Positions 9,836-18,376 of a stretch of 64,000 bases of DNA are shown here, one piece after another. The position numbers were made by a program, and so were the translations under genes. How positions within the stretch are numbered: position 1 is the stretch's first letter; every line of letters begins with the position of its first letter. This DNA is from Verrucomicrobiales bacterium (GTDB lineage: Bacteria; Verrucomicrobiota; Verrucomicrobiia; Verrucomicrobiales; DEV007), in the NCBI GenBank assembly GCA_028047635.1, contig JAOFXR010000008.1, positions 1-64,000 of the forward strand, read 5' to 3'. The notes under the pieces were generated by a model. It did not search any database and was not told the DNA's origin. It was given only the letters and a program-made list of their open reading frames with translations.

Positions 9836-10696
9836 ATGCTTTGTAAACATCCATTATTGGCTCTGACATCCGGACTTGTATTTGCTCTGGGGACCGTCAG
9901 TTGCGTAGGCAATAAGAACAAAGATGTCGCGGAAACTCCCGTCGCGGCTCCTCCGGCGGCGGCTTATCCCGACAGTTCTACCGATTATCCTAATTCATCA
10001 GGAAATTCTTCTTCCTCTTCGGCAAACGATTACGCGGCTACTAATTCTTCAAGTGCCCCTCAGTCGGCGCCCAGTGCTCCTAGTGCGTCGGTATTTGATT
10101 TGCGTGCAGGAGAGCAGCTGATCGATCACACGATCAAAAGAGGGGACACTTTGGGTGGACTTGCTACTCATTACAATTCCAGCCAGAGCCGCATCATGGC
10201 GGCAAATGGGATGACGAGCACTAAGATCTACGCCGGAAAGAACATTAAGATTCCTACTTCAGCACCTCCTCCTGGTCTGGCGATGAACGGTGCTGGCGCC
10301 GGGGCTGCTCCTTCTACCACTGCGAGGACTGGATCATACCCTTCGTCTGCGCCCGCGTCTCCGTATTCCAGGTTGGGTAGCTATTCAGCTCCAAGCTCAT
10401 CGCCTTACTCACCGCCGGTACCCGTTGCTCCTGCTCCGGTTGCTCCGTCGACCTCTTATGGAAGTGGCAGCTATGGTTCATCGACCACGGGAGGTTCCTA
10501 TCCGTCACCAACGAGCGCTCCGGCGCCCGCGCCGGTTCAGCCGGGGTATTCGACGGGCGCACCAAGCCCACCGGTCTCTCCTTCGACGACTTCTTTTCCA
10601 CGAGTCCAGACCGCACCTGTTCCTCCACAGGCCGGAGGTTCTTTTCCAACGCCTAATTTGAGTAGTGGCAGTGGACAGGTTCAGTTTTCGAACTGA
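9836..10696 (+). CDS. LysM-domain envelope protein with Ser/Pro-rich tail
   Basis: The start at ATG 9836 gives a signal-like N-terminus (LLALTSGLVFALGTVSC). The cysteine could be a lipidation site, although the residue at -3 is Thr rather than Leu. After a low-complexity Pro/Ser/Ala linker comes one LysM module at about residues 97-142: HTIKRGDTLGGLATHYNSS, then AANGMTSTKIYAGKNIKIP. LysM binds the glycan strands of peptidoglycan. The remaining 140 residues are Ser/Pro/Tyr-rich with no recognisable catalytic domain. It is probably a wall-associated structural or anchoring protein. A GTG at 9821 is an alternative start. Confidence 0.82.
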   Translation: MLCKHPLLALTSGLVFALGTVSCVGNKNKDVAETPVAAPPAAAYPDSSTDYPNSSGNSSSSSANDYAATNSSSAPQSAPSAPSASVFDLRAGEQLIDHTIKRGDTLGGLATHYNSSQSRIMAANGMTSTKIYAGKNIKIPTSAPPPGLAMNGAGAGAAPSTTARTGSYPSSAPASPYSRLGSYSAPSSSPYSPPVPVAPAPVAPSTSYGSGSYGSSTTGGSYPSPTSAPAPAPVQPGYSTGAPSPPVSPSTTSFPRVQTAPVPPQAGGSFPTPNLSSGSGQVQFSN

Positions 10697-10726
10697 GCCA
10701 AGATTCGACTGAAAACTTTCGACGAT

Positions 10727-11209
10727 ATGGCTATCCCTGTCGGTATCATCACCGTGTCTGACCGTGCTTCTGCCGGAGAATACGAAGACCATGGCGGACC
10801 TGCTGTGAGAAAAGCCTGCCAGGAAAATGGCTGGGAGGTTCTCGCCGAGGCGGTTGTGCCCGATGAGCTCGAGCGTATTCAAACGACGATTCGCGCTTTT
10901 TCAGCTCAGGGATGTGGGTTGGTTTTGACGACGGGCGGCACCGGTGTGGATCGACGCGATGTCACTCCCGAAGCGATTCGCGGGATCATGAGAGTGGAAA
11001 TTCCCGGGTTTGGAGAGACCATGAGAAGGCGTTCTCTTGATATTACGCCCAATGCGATCCTATCCCGCTCCCTCGCTGCGATGGTAGATCAATCGCTCGT
11101 CATTGCCCTGCCGGGGAAGCCGACCGGCGCTGTCGAGTGCCTCGAATTTGTTAAAGGGGCGATTCCACATTCCGTGAAACTCGCTCTCGGTGTTCCGACT
11201 TCCTGTTAG
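10727..11209 (+). CDS. MogA/MoaB-family molybdopterin biosynthesis protein
   Basis: A single-domain MoCF_biosynth protein of 160 residues. It has IITVSDRASAGEYEDHGGP at residues 7-25, TTGGTGVDRRDVTPEA near 68-83 and ALPGKPTGAVECL near 126. MogA adenylylates molybdopterin before molybdenum insertion. The residues EDHGGP and RDVTPEA favour the MogA/MoaB group but I cannot separate the two by eye. No other Mo-cofactor gene is in the window except the related domain in cinA. It lies 30 bases after the LysM gene. Confidence 0.9.
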   Translation: MAIPVGIITVSDRASAGEYEDHGGPAVRKACQENGWEVLAEAVVPDELERIQTTIRAFSAQGCGLVLTTGGTGVDRRDVTPEAIRGIMRVEIPGFGETMRRRSLDITPNAILSRSLAAMVDQSLVIALPGKPTGAVECLEFVKGAIPHSVKLALGVPTSC

Positions 11210-11232
11210 TCGGCCCTTCGGGGAAGGGGATG

Positions 11233-12573
11233 TTACAGGTCCCAGCCCGGGCGGTATTCCCGGCGGAGGAACTGATTGGCTTCTTCGCAATTCGAAAACG
11301 CCAGGTTCTCGGCATCCCAAAGTAGTTTTACTTTCGTCAATTTTTCGCGGAGCTGAGGACGCAGCGCTACATTGCCGAGCAGAATTGCCTCGGTCATGGG
11401 GCCAGCCCAGTCAAAGTTCGAGCCGCCTTTCTCGCCACCTTTACAGGCACGAATCCATTCGGCGTGATGCCCGGGGGAACGGACTAATTTCTTTGGTGGG
11501 GCTCCATATTCGATTGCCTTTTTTTCAGGGTGCAGCTTCCACTTATTCCAATCGGAAGTGAGGCATCCGTCATCGCCGATCAGCATGAGTCCGTTGGCTC
11601 CGAGGGTTTCATTATCTTTGATCGATTCAGGTCGAGTGGGGCGGAGCCCGCCATCATACCAGACGAGTTTGACCGGCGCCATGTCGCCGCGTTCGGGAAA
11701 GTGCCAGGTAATCATCGAGCCGACCGGAAACGTTTCGTCATTCACACGAGTCGAAGCCGCTTCGACGCTCGTCGGTGCGGCAAGGTGCAGGGCTCGAAAG
11801 ACTGGATCAAAGTAGTGGCAGGCGATGTCACCCAGCGCGCCGGTTCCGAAATCCCACCAACCGCGCCATTTGAACGGAGCATAAGCGGGGTGGTAGGGGC
11901 GCTCGGGTGCCGGGCCAAGCCACAAATCCCAGTCCAGTTCTTTCGGCGTCGCAGGAGAGCCTTCGGGGCGGTTGACGCCTTGTGGCCAGTATTCTCCGTG
12001 CAATCCTTTTGAAGGACGATCGGTCCAGATGTGGGCCTCTCGAACTTGCCCGACCGCACCATCCATCACAAATTCCTGCACAACTCTAGTCGGTTCGTTT
12101 GCTTGCGCCTGGTTTCCCATTTGAGTAGCAACCCCTGCTTTGCGGGCCGCTCTCGTGAGTTCTCTTGCTTCCCAAACCGAATGGGTGAGGGGCTTCTCGC
12201 AATAAACTGGCTTGCCTCGTTTGATAGCAGTCATGGATGCATGAAAGTGATGGTGGTCCGGAGTCGCAACCACCACGGCATCAATTGTGGTGTCCATCTC
12301 CTCCAGCATGACTCGATAGTCTTTAAAAGGTTTCGCCTTCTCGTGCAGTTTCAGCATCGGGGCAGCACGCTGCCAATCGACATCGGCAAGCGCGACGATA
12401 TTCTCGGTCCCGGCGACCTCGCTTATATCACTGGCGGCCCGACCGCCTGCACCAATCGAAGCAATGTTAAGCTTTTCATTGGCGGCATAAGTTCGAGCAG
12501 AGCCTGCCTGAAGGATCATAAAAGCGGAGGCGGTTTTGCCCGTGCCTGTCTTTAAAAAACGACGTCGATTCAT
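11233..12573 (-). CDS. TAT-exported Gfo/Idh/MocA-family oxidoreductase
   Basis: NAD(P)-dependent sugar oxidoreductase family. The N-terminal MNRRRFLKTG is a twin-arginine signal, so the protein is probably exported with its cofactor bound. The Rossmann motif is SIGAGGRAASD near residue 39, and the family motif VYCEKPLTHS is at 123-132. The C-terminal domain has WWDFGTGALGDIACHYFDP. At 446 residues it is typical of the large group of such enzymes in Verrucomicrobiota and Planctomycetota, whose substrates are mostly unknown. It converges with the mog-like gene with a 23-base gap. Confidence 0.9.
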   Translation of the reverse strand: MNRRRFLKTGTGKTASAFMILQAGSARTYAANEKLNIASIGAGGRAASDISEVAGTENIVALADVDWQRAAPMLKLHEKAKPFKDYRVMLEEMDTTIDAVVVATPDHHHFHASMTAIKRGKPVYCEKPLTHSVWEARELTRAARKAGVATQMGNQAQANEPTRVVQEFVMDGAVGQVREAHIWTDRPSKGLHGEYWPQGVNRPEGSPATPKELDWDLWLGPAPERPYHPAYAPFKWRGWWDFGTGALGDIACHYFDPVFRALHLAAPTSVEAASTRVNDETFPVGSMITWHFPERGDMAPVKLVWYDGGLRPTRPESIKDNETLGANGLMLIGDDGCLTSDWNKWKLHPEKKAIEYGAPPKKLVRSPGHHAEWIRACKGGEKGGSNFDWAGPMTEAILLGNVALRPQLREKLTKVKLLWDAENLAFSNCEEANQFLRREYRPGWDL

Positions 12574-12912
12574 AAGAAATGTTTAACGAGTGAAACAGGG
12601 GAAGTGTGAGTGTTGCTCTCATTGCTATCAATCCCTGACCATGACGGAATTGCGGAATAAATCCGCCGCAAGTTCTCCATGGGGCATGGCTTCTCTTTCC
12701 AACAGGCGCTCTCTCGTCTCGGCATTTATTTGATGGATCCCGGCTCCTGTCGCTTTCTGACGCGGCTGACAATCGCATTGGACTCGTTAATGCATTTACT
12801 TTTTTATTCTGGTATTGAAAAGCTATTTACTAGTGCCGGTTTTTTCCTAATGTGCGCAGCAACGCTCCTGGCTATCCGCCACCTTGAATCACTCGTTTTC
12901 CGACTTTATTCC
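12574..12912. other. gap upstream of the methyltransferase
   Basis: Between the divergent Gfo/Idh and methyltransferase genes. The methyltransferase frame remains open upstream to an ATG at 12679, giving 78 extra residues (hydrophobic stretch LTIALDSLMHLLFYSG) that do not resemble a methyltransferase N-terminus. I treat it as untranslated and expect it to hold promoters for both genes. I see no clear hairpin. Confidence 0.4.
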
Positions 12913-13602
12913 ATGTCAGACAAATCCCTAATTGAAGAGCAGACAGCCTACTATCGGGCCCGTGCGGCAGAGTATGATGAGTGGTTTCTGCGGCAGGGGA
13001 GGTATGACAGGGGCGACGATCATAGGCAAAAATGGAATAATGAGTGCGAGGTGGTTCGCAATGCGCTAACAGCATTGGGCGCGTTTTCGAAAACATTGGA
13101 GATTGCCTGTGGAACTGGTCAATGGACCTAATTTCTAGCCGGTAGGTCTGACTCGATGACGGCGATGGATGCAGTGGAAGAAACGATCGATCTGAGTCGA
13201 GAGAAAAATTCAGAGGCAAAGATCGACTTTGTCACCGCTGATATTTTCGAGTGGCGACCGACTGGGAGATACGATTTTATCTTCTTTGGTTTCTGGCTTT
13301 CTCATGTTCCGGCAGAACGGTTTGACGCATTCTGGGAAAAGCTGGAGAAAGTGTTGCAGCCCGGAGGACGCGTGTTTTTTGTCGACAGTCTCAAAGCGCA
13401 GAGTGCCACCGCTCACGGGCATCAAGTGCTCGATGATTCCGGCGTCGATAAGCGAAGTTTGAACAGCGGTGAGACCTTCCGTATCGTTAAGTATTTCTAC
13501 GAGCCGGAAACCATCGAGGAAAAGCTAAGGAGCCTCGGATGGAGTGGGGAAGCCAGTCGAACCGAGGAGTTCTTCGTGTATGGCGCTTTTCAGAAAAGTT
13601 AG
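12913..13602 (+). pseudogene. class I SAM methyltransferase interrupted by one in-frame TAA
   Basis: From ATG 12913 the frame reads MSDKSLIEEQTAYYRARAAE, a usual opening, then motif I as LEIACGTGQWT. It then hits TAA at 13129-13131. The same frame resumes at once with FLAGRSDSMTAMDAVEETID, the expected motif II region. It continues through IDFVTADIFEW, YDFIFFGFWLSHVP and VLQPGGRVFFVDS to a normal stop at 13600-13602. Without the TAA it would be a full 229-residue enzyme. GAA to TAA is a plausible change because family members often have Glu there, but this is inference. No codon is missing, so this is a nonsense change, not a frameshift. The target molecule is unknown. Confidence 0.85.
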
Positions 13603-13649
13603 CTCTCTGTCCATTGGCGGCAGCACGTAAGAGGGCTTTTGAATCCTTC

Positions 13650-13671
13650 GCGGGAGATATCTGCTCCCCGC
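13650..13671 (-). terminator. possible terminator hairpin after the antiporter
   Basis: GCGGGAG at 13650-13656 pairs imperfectly (one bulged base) with CTCCCCGC at 13664-13671, directly next to the antiporter stop codon. No clear T-run follows on the minus strand. Confidence 0.3.
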
Positions 13672-13672
13672 C

Positions 13673-14926
13673 CTATTCCATCCGGCTGCGCCTGCTGATT
13701 CGCGAATAGAGTTTGCCCACGGTGAGGCCTTGAGCGGTGATTGAGAAAATCACGATCATATAGGTGATCTTAAGGAAGATACTCCTTCCAGCCTCTTCGG
13801 GAAGTGCAAGCGCGAGGGCGATCGAGATGCCGCCTCGCAGGCCGCCCCAGGTTAACATTTTCACAGTCCCTTCGCTAAATTTCCGGAACGGCCGAAGAAT
13901 CGTTACCGGAATCGAAACGGCAATGGCTCTGGCGAGGAGAACCAGAATGATCATGACAAATCCGAGTAAGAATGTGTTCAGGGAAAACTGGTTTGCGACA
14001 ATAATGAGCTCGAGGCCAATCAGAGCAAAGAGGAGGGCATTAAAAATCTCGTCGATCAATTCCCAGAATAAATCGAGGTGCTTTCGAGTCGTATCAGACA
14101 TTGCAAGAAGTCGCCCGTGGTTACCAATCATGAGACCTGCGACGACCATCGCGAGCGGGCCTGACAAATGCCAATAGGAGGCAAGCGCGTATCCACCTGT
14201 GACAACGGCAAGCGTGATAAGAACTTCGACCTGATAGTTGTCGATCCGTTTGAGAAGATAATAGGCAAGAAATCCAATCCCCGCGCCGAAGGCAATTCCT
14301 CCGAGTACTTCGACAAGAAACATTTCACCAATATAAGCAACGGAAACATCGTGACCGCCGTTGGCAATCCCAAGAAGGGCCAGAAAGATAACGACACCGA
14401 CTCCATCATTAAAAAGAGACTCGCCCACAATTTTGGTTTCGAGGCTCTTTCCGACATTCGCCTTCTTCAGAATTCCCAGCACAGCTACCGGATCAGTAGG
14501 GGAGATCAGCGCACCAAAAAGCAGGCAATAGATAAACTTGGTCTCAATCCCGAAAAGAGGCATCAGAAAATAGGTGGCTGATCCAATCAGTGCGGTTGAG
14601 ACGACCACTCCGAGGGTGGCCATCAGGGCAATGACCCACTTATGCTTTGCCAGATCGGATAGATCGACATGGAGGGCCCCAGCGAAAAGGAGATAACTCA
14701 GCATCACGTCGAGAAGCACGCCTTCAAAATCGATCTGGCCGATGATCTTTGCAGCGCCTTCTTCGATGCTCGGAAGGAACTGTCCGAGAACAATCAGCAG
14801 CAACGAAAAGATCATACTAATGATCATGATCCCGATCGTCATGGGCAATTTGAGATAACGCACATTGAGGTATCCAAATAGCGCGGCAATGGCCAAAACC
14901 ATGGCGATGAGTTCGAAAAGAGACAT
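13673..14926 (-). CDS. Na+/H+ antiporter, CPA1/NhaP family
   Basis: Monovalent cation/proton exchanger of the inner membrane. It has 417 residues with about twelve hydrophobic segments. Family motifs are SPTDPVAVL at 142-150 and GESLFNDGVGVVIFL at 168-182, the acidic pair used for ion exchange. There is also GGLRGGISIALALALP near the C-terminus. It lacks the long cytoplasmic tail of some NhaP proteins. It is the last gene of a minus-strand set: yaaA, two exported proteins and this antiporter, with gaps of 8-16 bases, so one operon is likely. Confidence 0.93.
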   Translation of the reverse strand: MSLFELIAMVLAIAALFGYLNVRYLKLPMTIGIMIISMIFSLLLIVLGQFLPSIEEGAAKIIGQIDFEGVLLDVMLSYLLFAGALHVDLSDLAKHKWVIALMATLGVVVSTALIGSATYFLMPLFGIETKFIYCLLFGALISPTDPVAVLGILKKANVGKSLETKIVGESLFNDGVGVVIFLALLGIANGGHDVSVAYIGEMFLVEVLGGIAFGAGIGFLAYYLLKRIDNYQVEVLITLAVVTGGYALASYWHLSGPLAMVVAGLMIGNHGRLLAMSDTTRKHLDLFWELIDEIFNALLFALIGLELIIVANQFSLNTFLLGFVMIILVLLARAIAVSIPVTILRPFRKFSEGTVKMLTWGGLRGGISIALALALPEEAGRSIFLKITYMIVIFSITAQGLTVGKLYSRISRRSRME

Positions 14927-14939
14927 GGCAACGAGTAAG

Positions 14940-16295
14940 CTAGCGCTCGTGGATAGTGTAAGAAGCGGCAGTGCTTAAAAGCTTCTTACCATCTTCGGAA
15001 GGAACATTCTGGCATACCACCCGCAGGACGGTTCGTGCCTTGAGGTTGGGAGTTTTCAAAATCACGGTGCGGCCATCAGATTCGATCACTGGTTGGACAA
15101 CCAATGAAGACTCTCCGCCTTGAAGTGAGAAAGCCCTCACCGAATAGCTATCCGGTTTCACTGCCGCAAAGCGATCAACAGGAGCGGTGAAGTTGAGTGC
15201 GATCCCGTCTTCAGCAAGGCTGACGCGGGAAATCCGAAAGGATTCTTTAGACGACTCCATGGGAATGAAACCGTCATCACTTCCCGCGAGGAGCTGGCCC
15301 TTACCCATATCAATGAGCGTCATGACTGCTTTCCCGGTGATCGCTCTCACCAGAATGGAACCCTCCCAGGTCGAGCCTATTTTAGTCGGTTCGATTTCGA
15401 TGAGCTGTTTCGAGTCGGGGCAGGTGACGATCACCTTCTCCGTCTTGCCTTCGCGGAAAAAACTTAATTGAGTGGGAGCGGCTTTTTTCGTGAGCTCGGC
15501 GGGAATGAGAAAGGAAGGAAGGGTGCGTGGAATCGGAAGCGGTGGAGTGTCAGCAGCCGTTTCAGCGACCGGTGTGGGAAGCTCTGTGAGCGATACATAG
15601 TAGCCGTCTTCGTATTCAGGCATGTAGAGTCGGCAGGCGAGCAGCCCCGAGTCGTTGATCGCGAAAGCACTGATTGTCAGATTGCTTTCCGTCACGACCT
15701 CGAGTGGCTTCGCTTCCTCTCCCGCGCCGGGTGGAGACCATGCTACCAATTTGGCAAGAGGTGTTGCCTCTTTTTCCGCCGCGCAGGGGGAGAGAGCAAA
15801 CAGCACCTTGCCGTTGGGTTGCGTCACAGGGCCTGCCGTAATCGTGACCCCTTCGGAACGGCCCGGCCAATCCGATACGATGGCCTGGAAAAAATCGAGC
15901 GTGCCATCTGCATCAGTGTCGAACCCCTGAGTGAGCTCCGTTGGCGATGCGGTGATGATTGAGTAATTCGGACCGATCGTGAGAGCTGTGAGCGCATTCA
16001 GCTTCACGTGAGAATAGAGTTCCCATCCGATTTGACTTAGACCGGGCGAAAATTTTGCGGCACCAATCTGCCCTCTGCGATTCAGGAAGAAGACATTATT
16101 ATCGTCCATCGGCGCAATCGCTCGAACCGTTGGTTTGATCTCCTGCTCGCGTATCTGAACAAAAGACCTCTCACGGCTCGTTGGAGGATTGGTATCCACG
16201 GCAGGTTCATCCTGCCCCAGCAATGGCGAAGGTTGCGTGAACGTCAGGAGTGATCCGATGAATAAAGAAAGAATCAGGAAACGGGGGGATCTCAT
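14940..16295 (-). CDS. exported protein of unknown function, possible beta-propeller
   Basis: The start at ATG 16295 gives a clear signal peptide (LILSLFIGSLLTFTQPSPLLGQ); upstream starts would overlap the neighbouring gene. The mature protein of about 425 residues shows blade-like repeats (IRAIAPMDDNNVFFLNRRG-like segments, ITAGPVTQPNGKVLFALSP) and a FDTDADGTLDFF stretch. These recall the propeller part of membrane-bound dehydrogenase-like proteins of PVC bacteria. I see no CxxCH haem motif. The C-terminus looks like an Ig-type beta-sandwich (GIALNFTAPVDRFAAVKPDS). Tight spacing links it to the preceding exported protein and the antiporter. Confidence 0.72.
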   Translation of the reverse strand: MRSPRFLILSLFIGSLLTFTQPSPLLGQDEPAVDTNPPTSRERSFVQIREQEIKPTVRAIAPMDDNNVFFLNRRGQIGAAKFSPGLSQIGWELYSHVKLNALTALTIGPNYSIITASPTELTQGFDTDADGTLDFFQAIVSDWPGRSEGVTITAGPVTQPNGKVLFALSPCAAEKEATPLAKLVAWSPPGAGEEAKPLEVVTESNLTISAFAINDSGLLACRLYMPEYEDGYYVSLTELPTPVAETAADTPPLPIPRTLPSFLIPAELTKKAAPTQLSFFREGKTEKVIVTCPDSKQLIEIEPTKIGSTWEGSILVRAITGKAVMTLIDMGKGQLLAGSDDGFIPMESSKESFRISRVSLAEDGIALNFTAPVDRFAAVKPDSYSVRAFSLQGGESSLVVQPVIESDGRTVILKTPNLKARTVLRVVCQNVPSEDGKKLLSTAASYTIHER

Positions 16296-16311
16296 GGTCG
16301 TGGCGGCGTTT

Positions 16312-17088
16312 CTAGTTTTCCACGGTTTGGGACGATTCCCGCTTATCGAGAAGGAAAGTGAGGACAAGTGCCTCAGCTGCATCACCGGGAACGGCGAGCT
16401 GGTTCTCTTTCCACTCGCCCACAGACGCTTCACATCGCGCCTTCCATTCTGCTGGAAAGCTGAGCGTAAAACCTGACTTTGAGCCCTTGACTACGTAGCG
16501 CACCTTGAGAATAAGACCTTCGTCTTCCAGCCCGATTTGCTCTTCGATTTGAAGCCCTCCAAAAGTATAGAGAAACTCGGGTCGGCCACTGACGAGGCGA
16601 AAGCCAAAGTATTTGGGTGACTCAAAGGCACCTTTCGATCCGCTGAGCGGATGTGACCCCGCTGCGAGGAGCGTGTAGGGCGACGGGGCTTCTTCATCGC
16701 CTTCAGAAGACTTAGCAGGTTCTGCGGTATTTTTTAGGTTGAGAGCTCCCAACATCCGGCATGAGACAGGGTCCCAAAAGACGGCGTGAGAAGACTTGAC
16801 CGCGCCGATCATGAAAGTGCCCTGAAGCTCCTTCGTCGCACCGTCTTTATCCTGATAGGGGATTAGAGCGACCTCGTCAGTGAGGAAGTTCTTTAGAAAA
16901 CGTCGTGAAATATCCAGCTTGAGTGGCTTTCCCTGTGGCGTCGCTTCGGAGACTTCTGTGGTTGAAGGCTGGGGGGGCTCTACGTCTTTTTCGCTCGACT
17001 CGTTCTGTGCTCTAAGCGACAAGCCGGTGGCACAAGCTATGAGGAGAGTCACTGCCGGGAATAAGAATCTGTTGCGCGCGCCTCGCAT
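16312..17088 (-). CDS. exported protein of unknown function
   Basis: 258 residues beginning with a signal peptide (FLFPAVTLLIACATGLSLRAQ). The stretch MIGAVKSSHAVFWDPVSCRM resembles a segment found in secreted dehydrogenase-like proteins of Planctomycetota and Verrucomicrobiota, where a Cys follows an aromatic/Asp turn; this match is by memory and weak. The rest is beta-rich. It sits 8 bases after yaaA and 16 bases before the next exported gene. The two exported proteins may be two parts of one module, because together they look like a single larger PVC protein. Confidence 0.68.
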   Translation of the reverse strand: MRGARNRFLFPAVTLLIACATGLSLRAQNESSEKDVEPPQPSTTEVSEATPQGKPLKLDISRRFLKNFLTDEVALIPYQDKDGATKELQGTFMIGAVKSSHAVFWDPVSCRMLGALNLKNTAEPAKSSEGDEEAPSPYTLLAAGSHPLSGSKGAFESPKYFGFRLVSGRPEFLYTFGGLQIEEQIGLEDEGLILKVRYVVKGSKSGFTLSFPAEWKARCEASVGEWKENQLAVPGDAAEALVLTFLLDKRESSQTVEN

Positions 17089-17096
17089 AAAAAGTG

Positions 17097-17879
17097 TCAG
17101 GGAGAAGGAACCACGTCTCGGGTGAACATCCAGTCGTTACCCTGACTCAAGCCGGGATTAAACGAGTAGCCTTCGCGGTCAAATCCTTTGAGCCCTTCTG
17201 GATCGTCGATCTGATTCCTGATCAAATAGTCGCACATCATCCCGCGTGCCTTCTTGGCATAAAAGCTGATTATTTTGTAGCTCCCGTTCTTGAGGTCCTT
17301 AAAATTAGGAGTGATTACATCCCCTTTGAGATCGGACGGTGTGACAGATGAGAAGTATTCTTTGGAAGCGAGGTTCACCAGAGTGTTTGATCCAGATGCT
17401 TTAAACGCTGAGTTTAACTCCTTCGTGACACCATCACCCCAGAACTCATAGAGGCTCTTGCCGGCAGATGTCTTCAGCGCCGTTCCCATCTCGAGTCGAT
17501 AGGGCTGCATGAGATCAAGAGGCCTGAGAACCCCGTAGAGACCTGAGAGAATACGAAGGTGTTTCTGCGCGTAGGAAAGATCGGATGAGGCATACTCATC
17601 GAGAGAAAATCCCGTGTAGACATCGCCTTTGAAAGCAAAGAGGGCAGGGCGGGCGTTGTCGCTGGTGAAGGGAACGGACCACGATTGATTTCGTTCAGCA
17701 TTGAGGTCTCCCAGTTTCTCACTGATCCCCATCAATGATTGAAGATCTGAAGAGGAGAGCTTTCGCAGAACCTTGATTAAGTCTTCCGACTGGTCAAGGA
17801 GTCGCGGCTGAGTTGGCCTGAGAGACGGAAGCGTGCTCTCGTAATCGAGTGTTTTTGCAGGGGATATGACAGCTAACAT
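17097..17879 (-). CDS. yaaA: peroxide stress protein YaaA (DUF328)
   Basis: YaaA lowers free intracellular iron and protects DNA during hydrogen peroxide stress in E. coli; the fold binds DNA. The 260-residue protein matches along its length: start MLAVISPAKTLDYES, ALFAFKGDVYTGF, LRILSGLYGVLRPLDLMQPY, LVNLASKEYFSSV and ISFYAKKARGMM. It is the first gene of the minus-strand operon ending in the Na+/H+ antiporter, which would link oxidative stress and ion balance. Confidence 0.95.
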   Translation of the reverse strand: MLAVISPAKTLDYESTLPSLRPTQPRLLDQSEDLIKVLRKLSSSDLQSLMGISEKLGDLNAERNQSWSVPFTSDNARPALFAFKGDVYTGFSLDEYASSDLSYAQKHLRILSGLYGVLRPLDLMQPYRLEMGTALKTSAGKSLYEFWGDGVTKELNSAFKASGSNTLVNLASKEYFSSVTPSDLKGDVITPNFKDLKNGSYKIISFYAKKARGMMCDYLIRNQIDDPEGLKGFDREGYSFNPGLSQGNDWMFTRDVVPSP

Positions 17880-18064
17880 TGCCTGTAATCAAAGAAAAAT
17901 TCAGACTCAGACTAATCGATTGAGTCAGCAATCTCAACCCGTGAAAAGGGCAAGTGGCTAAAAAGGATGAGATAATACGCAAATAATTTTTAATAAATTA
18001 AATTATTTTGTTTAAAAGTTATAAAAATTTGTTAATATTATAAAATATCTGACTTTTTCTACTG
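17880..18064. promoter_or_regulatory. AT-rich divergent promoter region
   Basis: The last 90 bases (about 17970-18060) are almost entirely A and T, in sharp contrast with the surrounding DNA, with several TATAAA/TTAATA-like boxes. An inverted repeat GACTCA (17904-17909) / TGAGTC (17921-17926) lies close to the yaaA start. It is the likely promoter area for yaaA on one side and the small membrane protein on the other. Exact -35/-10 elements cannot be fixed by eye. Confidence 0.45.
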
Positions 18065-18376
18065 ATGTCTACTGTTTCTGCGATCTATCTCGGCTTTTTC
18101 TGCCTCGCCTTAACTATCCTTGCGGCGATTGTCTGCCTGAAGTTACCTGAGTTGTATCGCTCGCTGTCAAAGCTGCGGCGGCAGGGTCGAGCAAGGAAAA
18201 CGCGCGCCGCAAGAATGTTGGCGGACCTGGCTCAACTGGACGCTGATGCCTCAACCCTGGAGGGGCTTTGCCTGTTTGACTCGGAAGCGATCCTTGAAAA
18301 TCACCGGGGATTTCAGAAACTCCAATACTCTCAAGTTGAGACGGGGATGGAAGTCGCGCGGGAGTCCGCTCGATAG
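18065..18376 (+). CDS. small membrane protein of unknown function
   Basis: 103 residues with one N-terminal span (IYLGFFCLALTILAAIVCL) followed by a basic stretch (KLRRQGRARKTRAAR) and a soluble tail. No family is recognised. The AT-rich region in front supports a real start. Its 3' end overlaps the end of the convergent tRNA-dihydrouridine synthase gene by 46 bases, which is unusual and lowers confidence in the annotated tail. Confidence 0.5.
   Translation: MSTVSAIYLGFFCLALTILAAIVCLKLPELYRSLSKLRRQGRARKTRAARMLADLAQLDADASTLEGLCLFDSEAILENHRGFQKLQYSQVETGMEVARESAR

Noticed and set aside
10290-10661. Plus frames rich in Arg/Leu inside the LysM gene
   Set aside because: Out-of-frame readings of the Ser/Pro-rich low-complexity tail.
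12679-12912. Extension of the methyltransferase to an upstream ATG
   Set aside because: The extra residues are unlike any methyltransferase N-terminus; ATG 12913 fits the family start.
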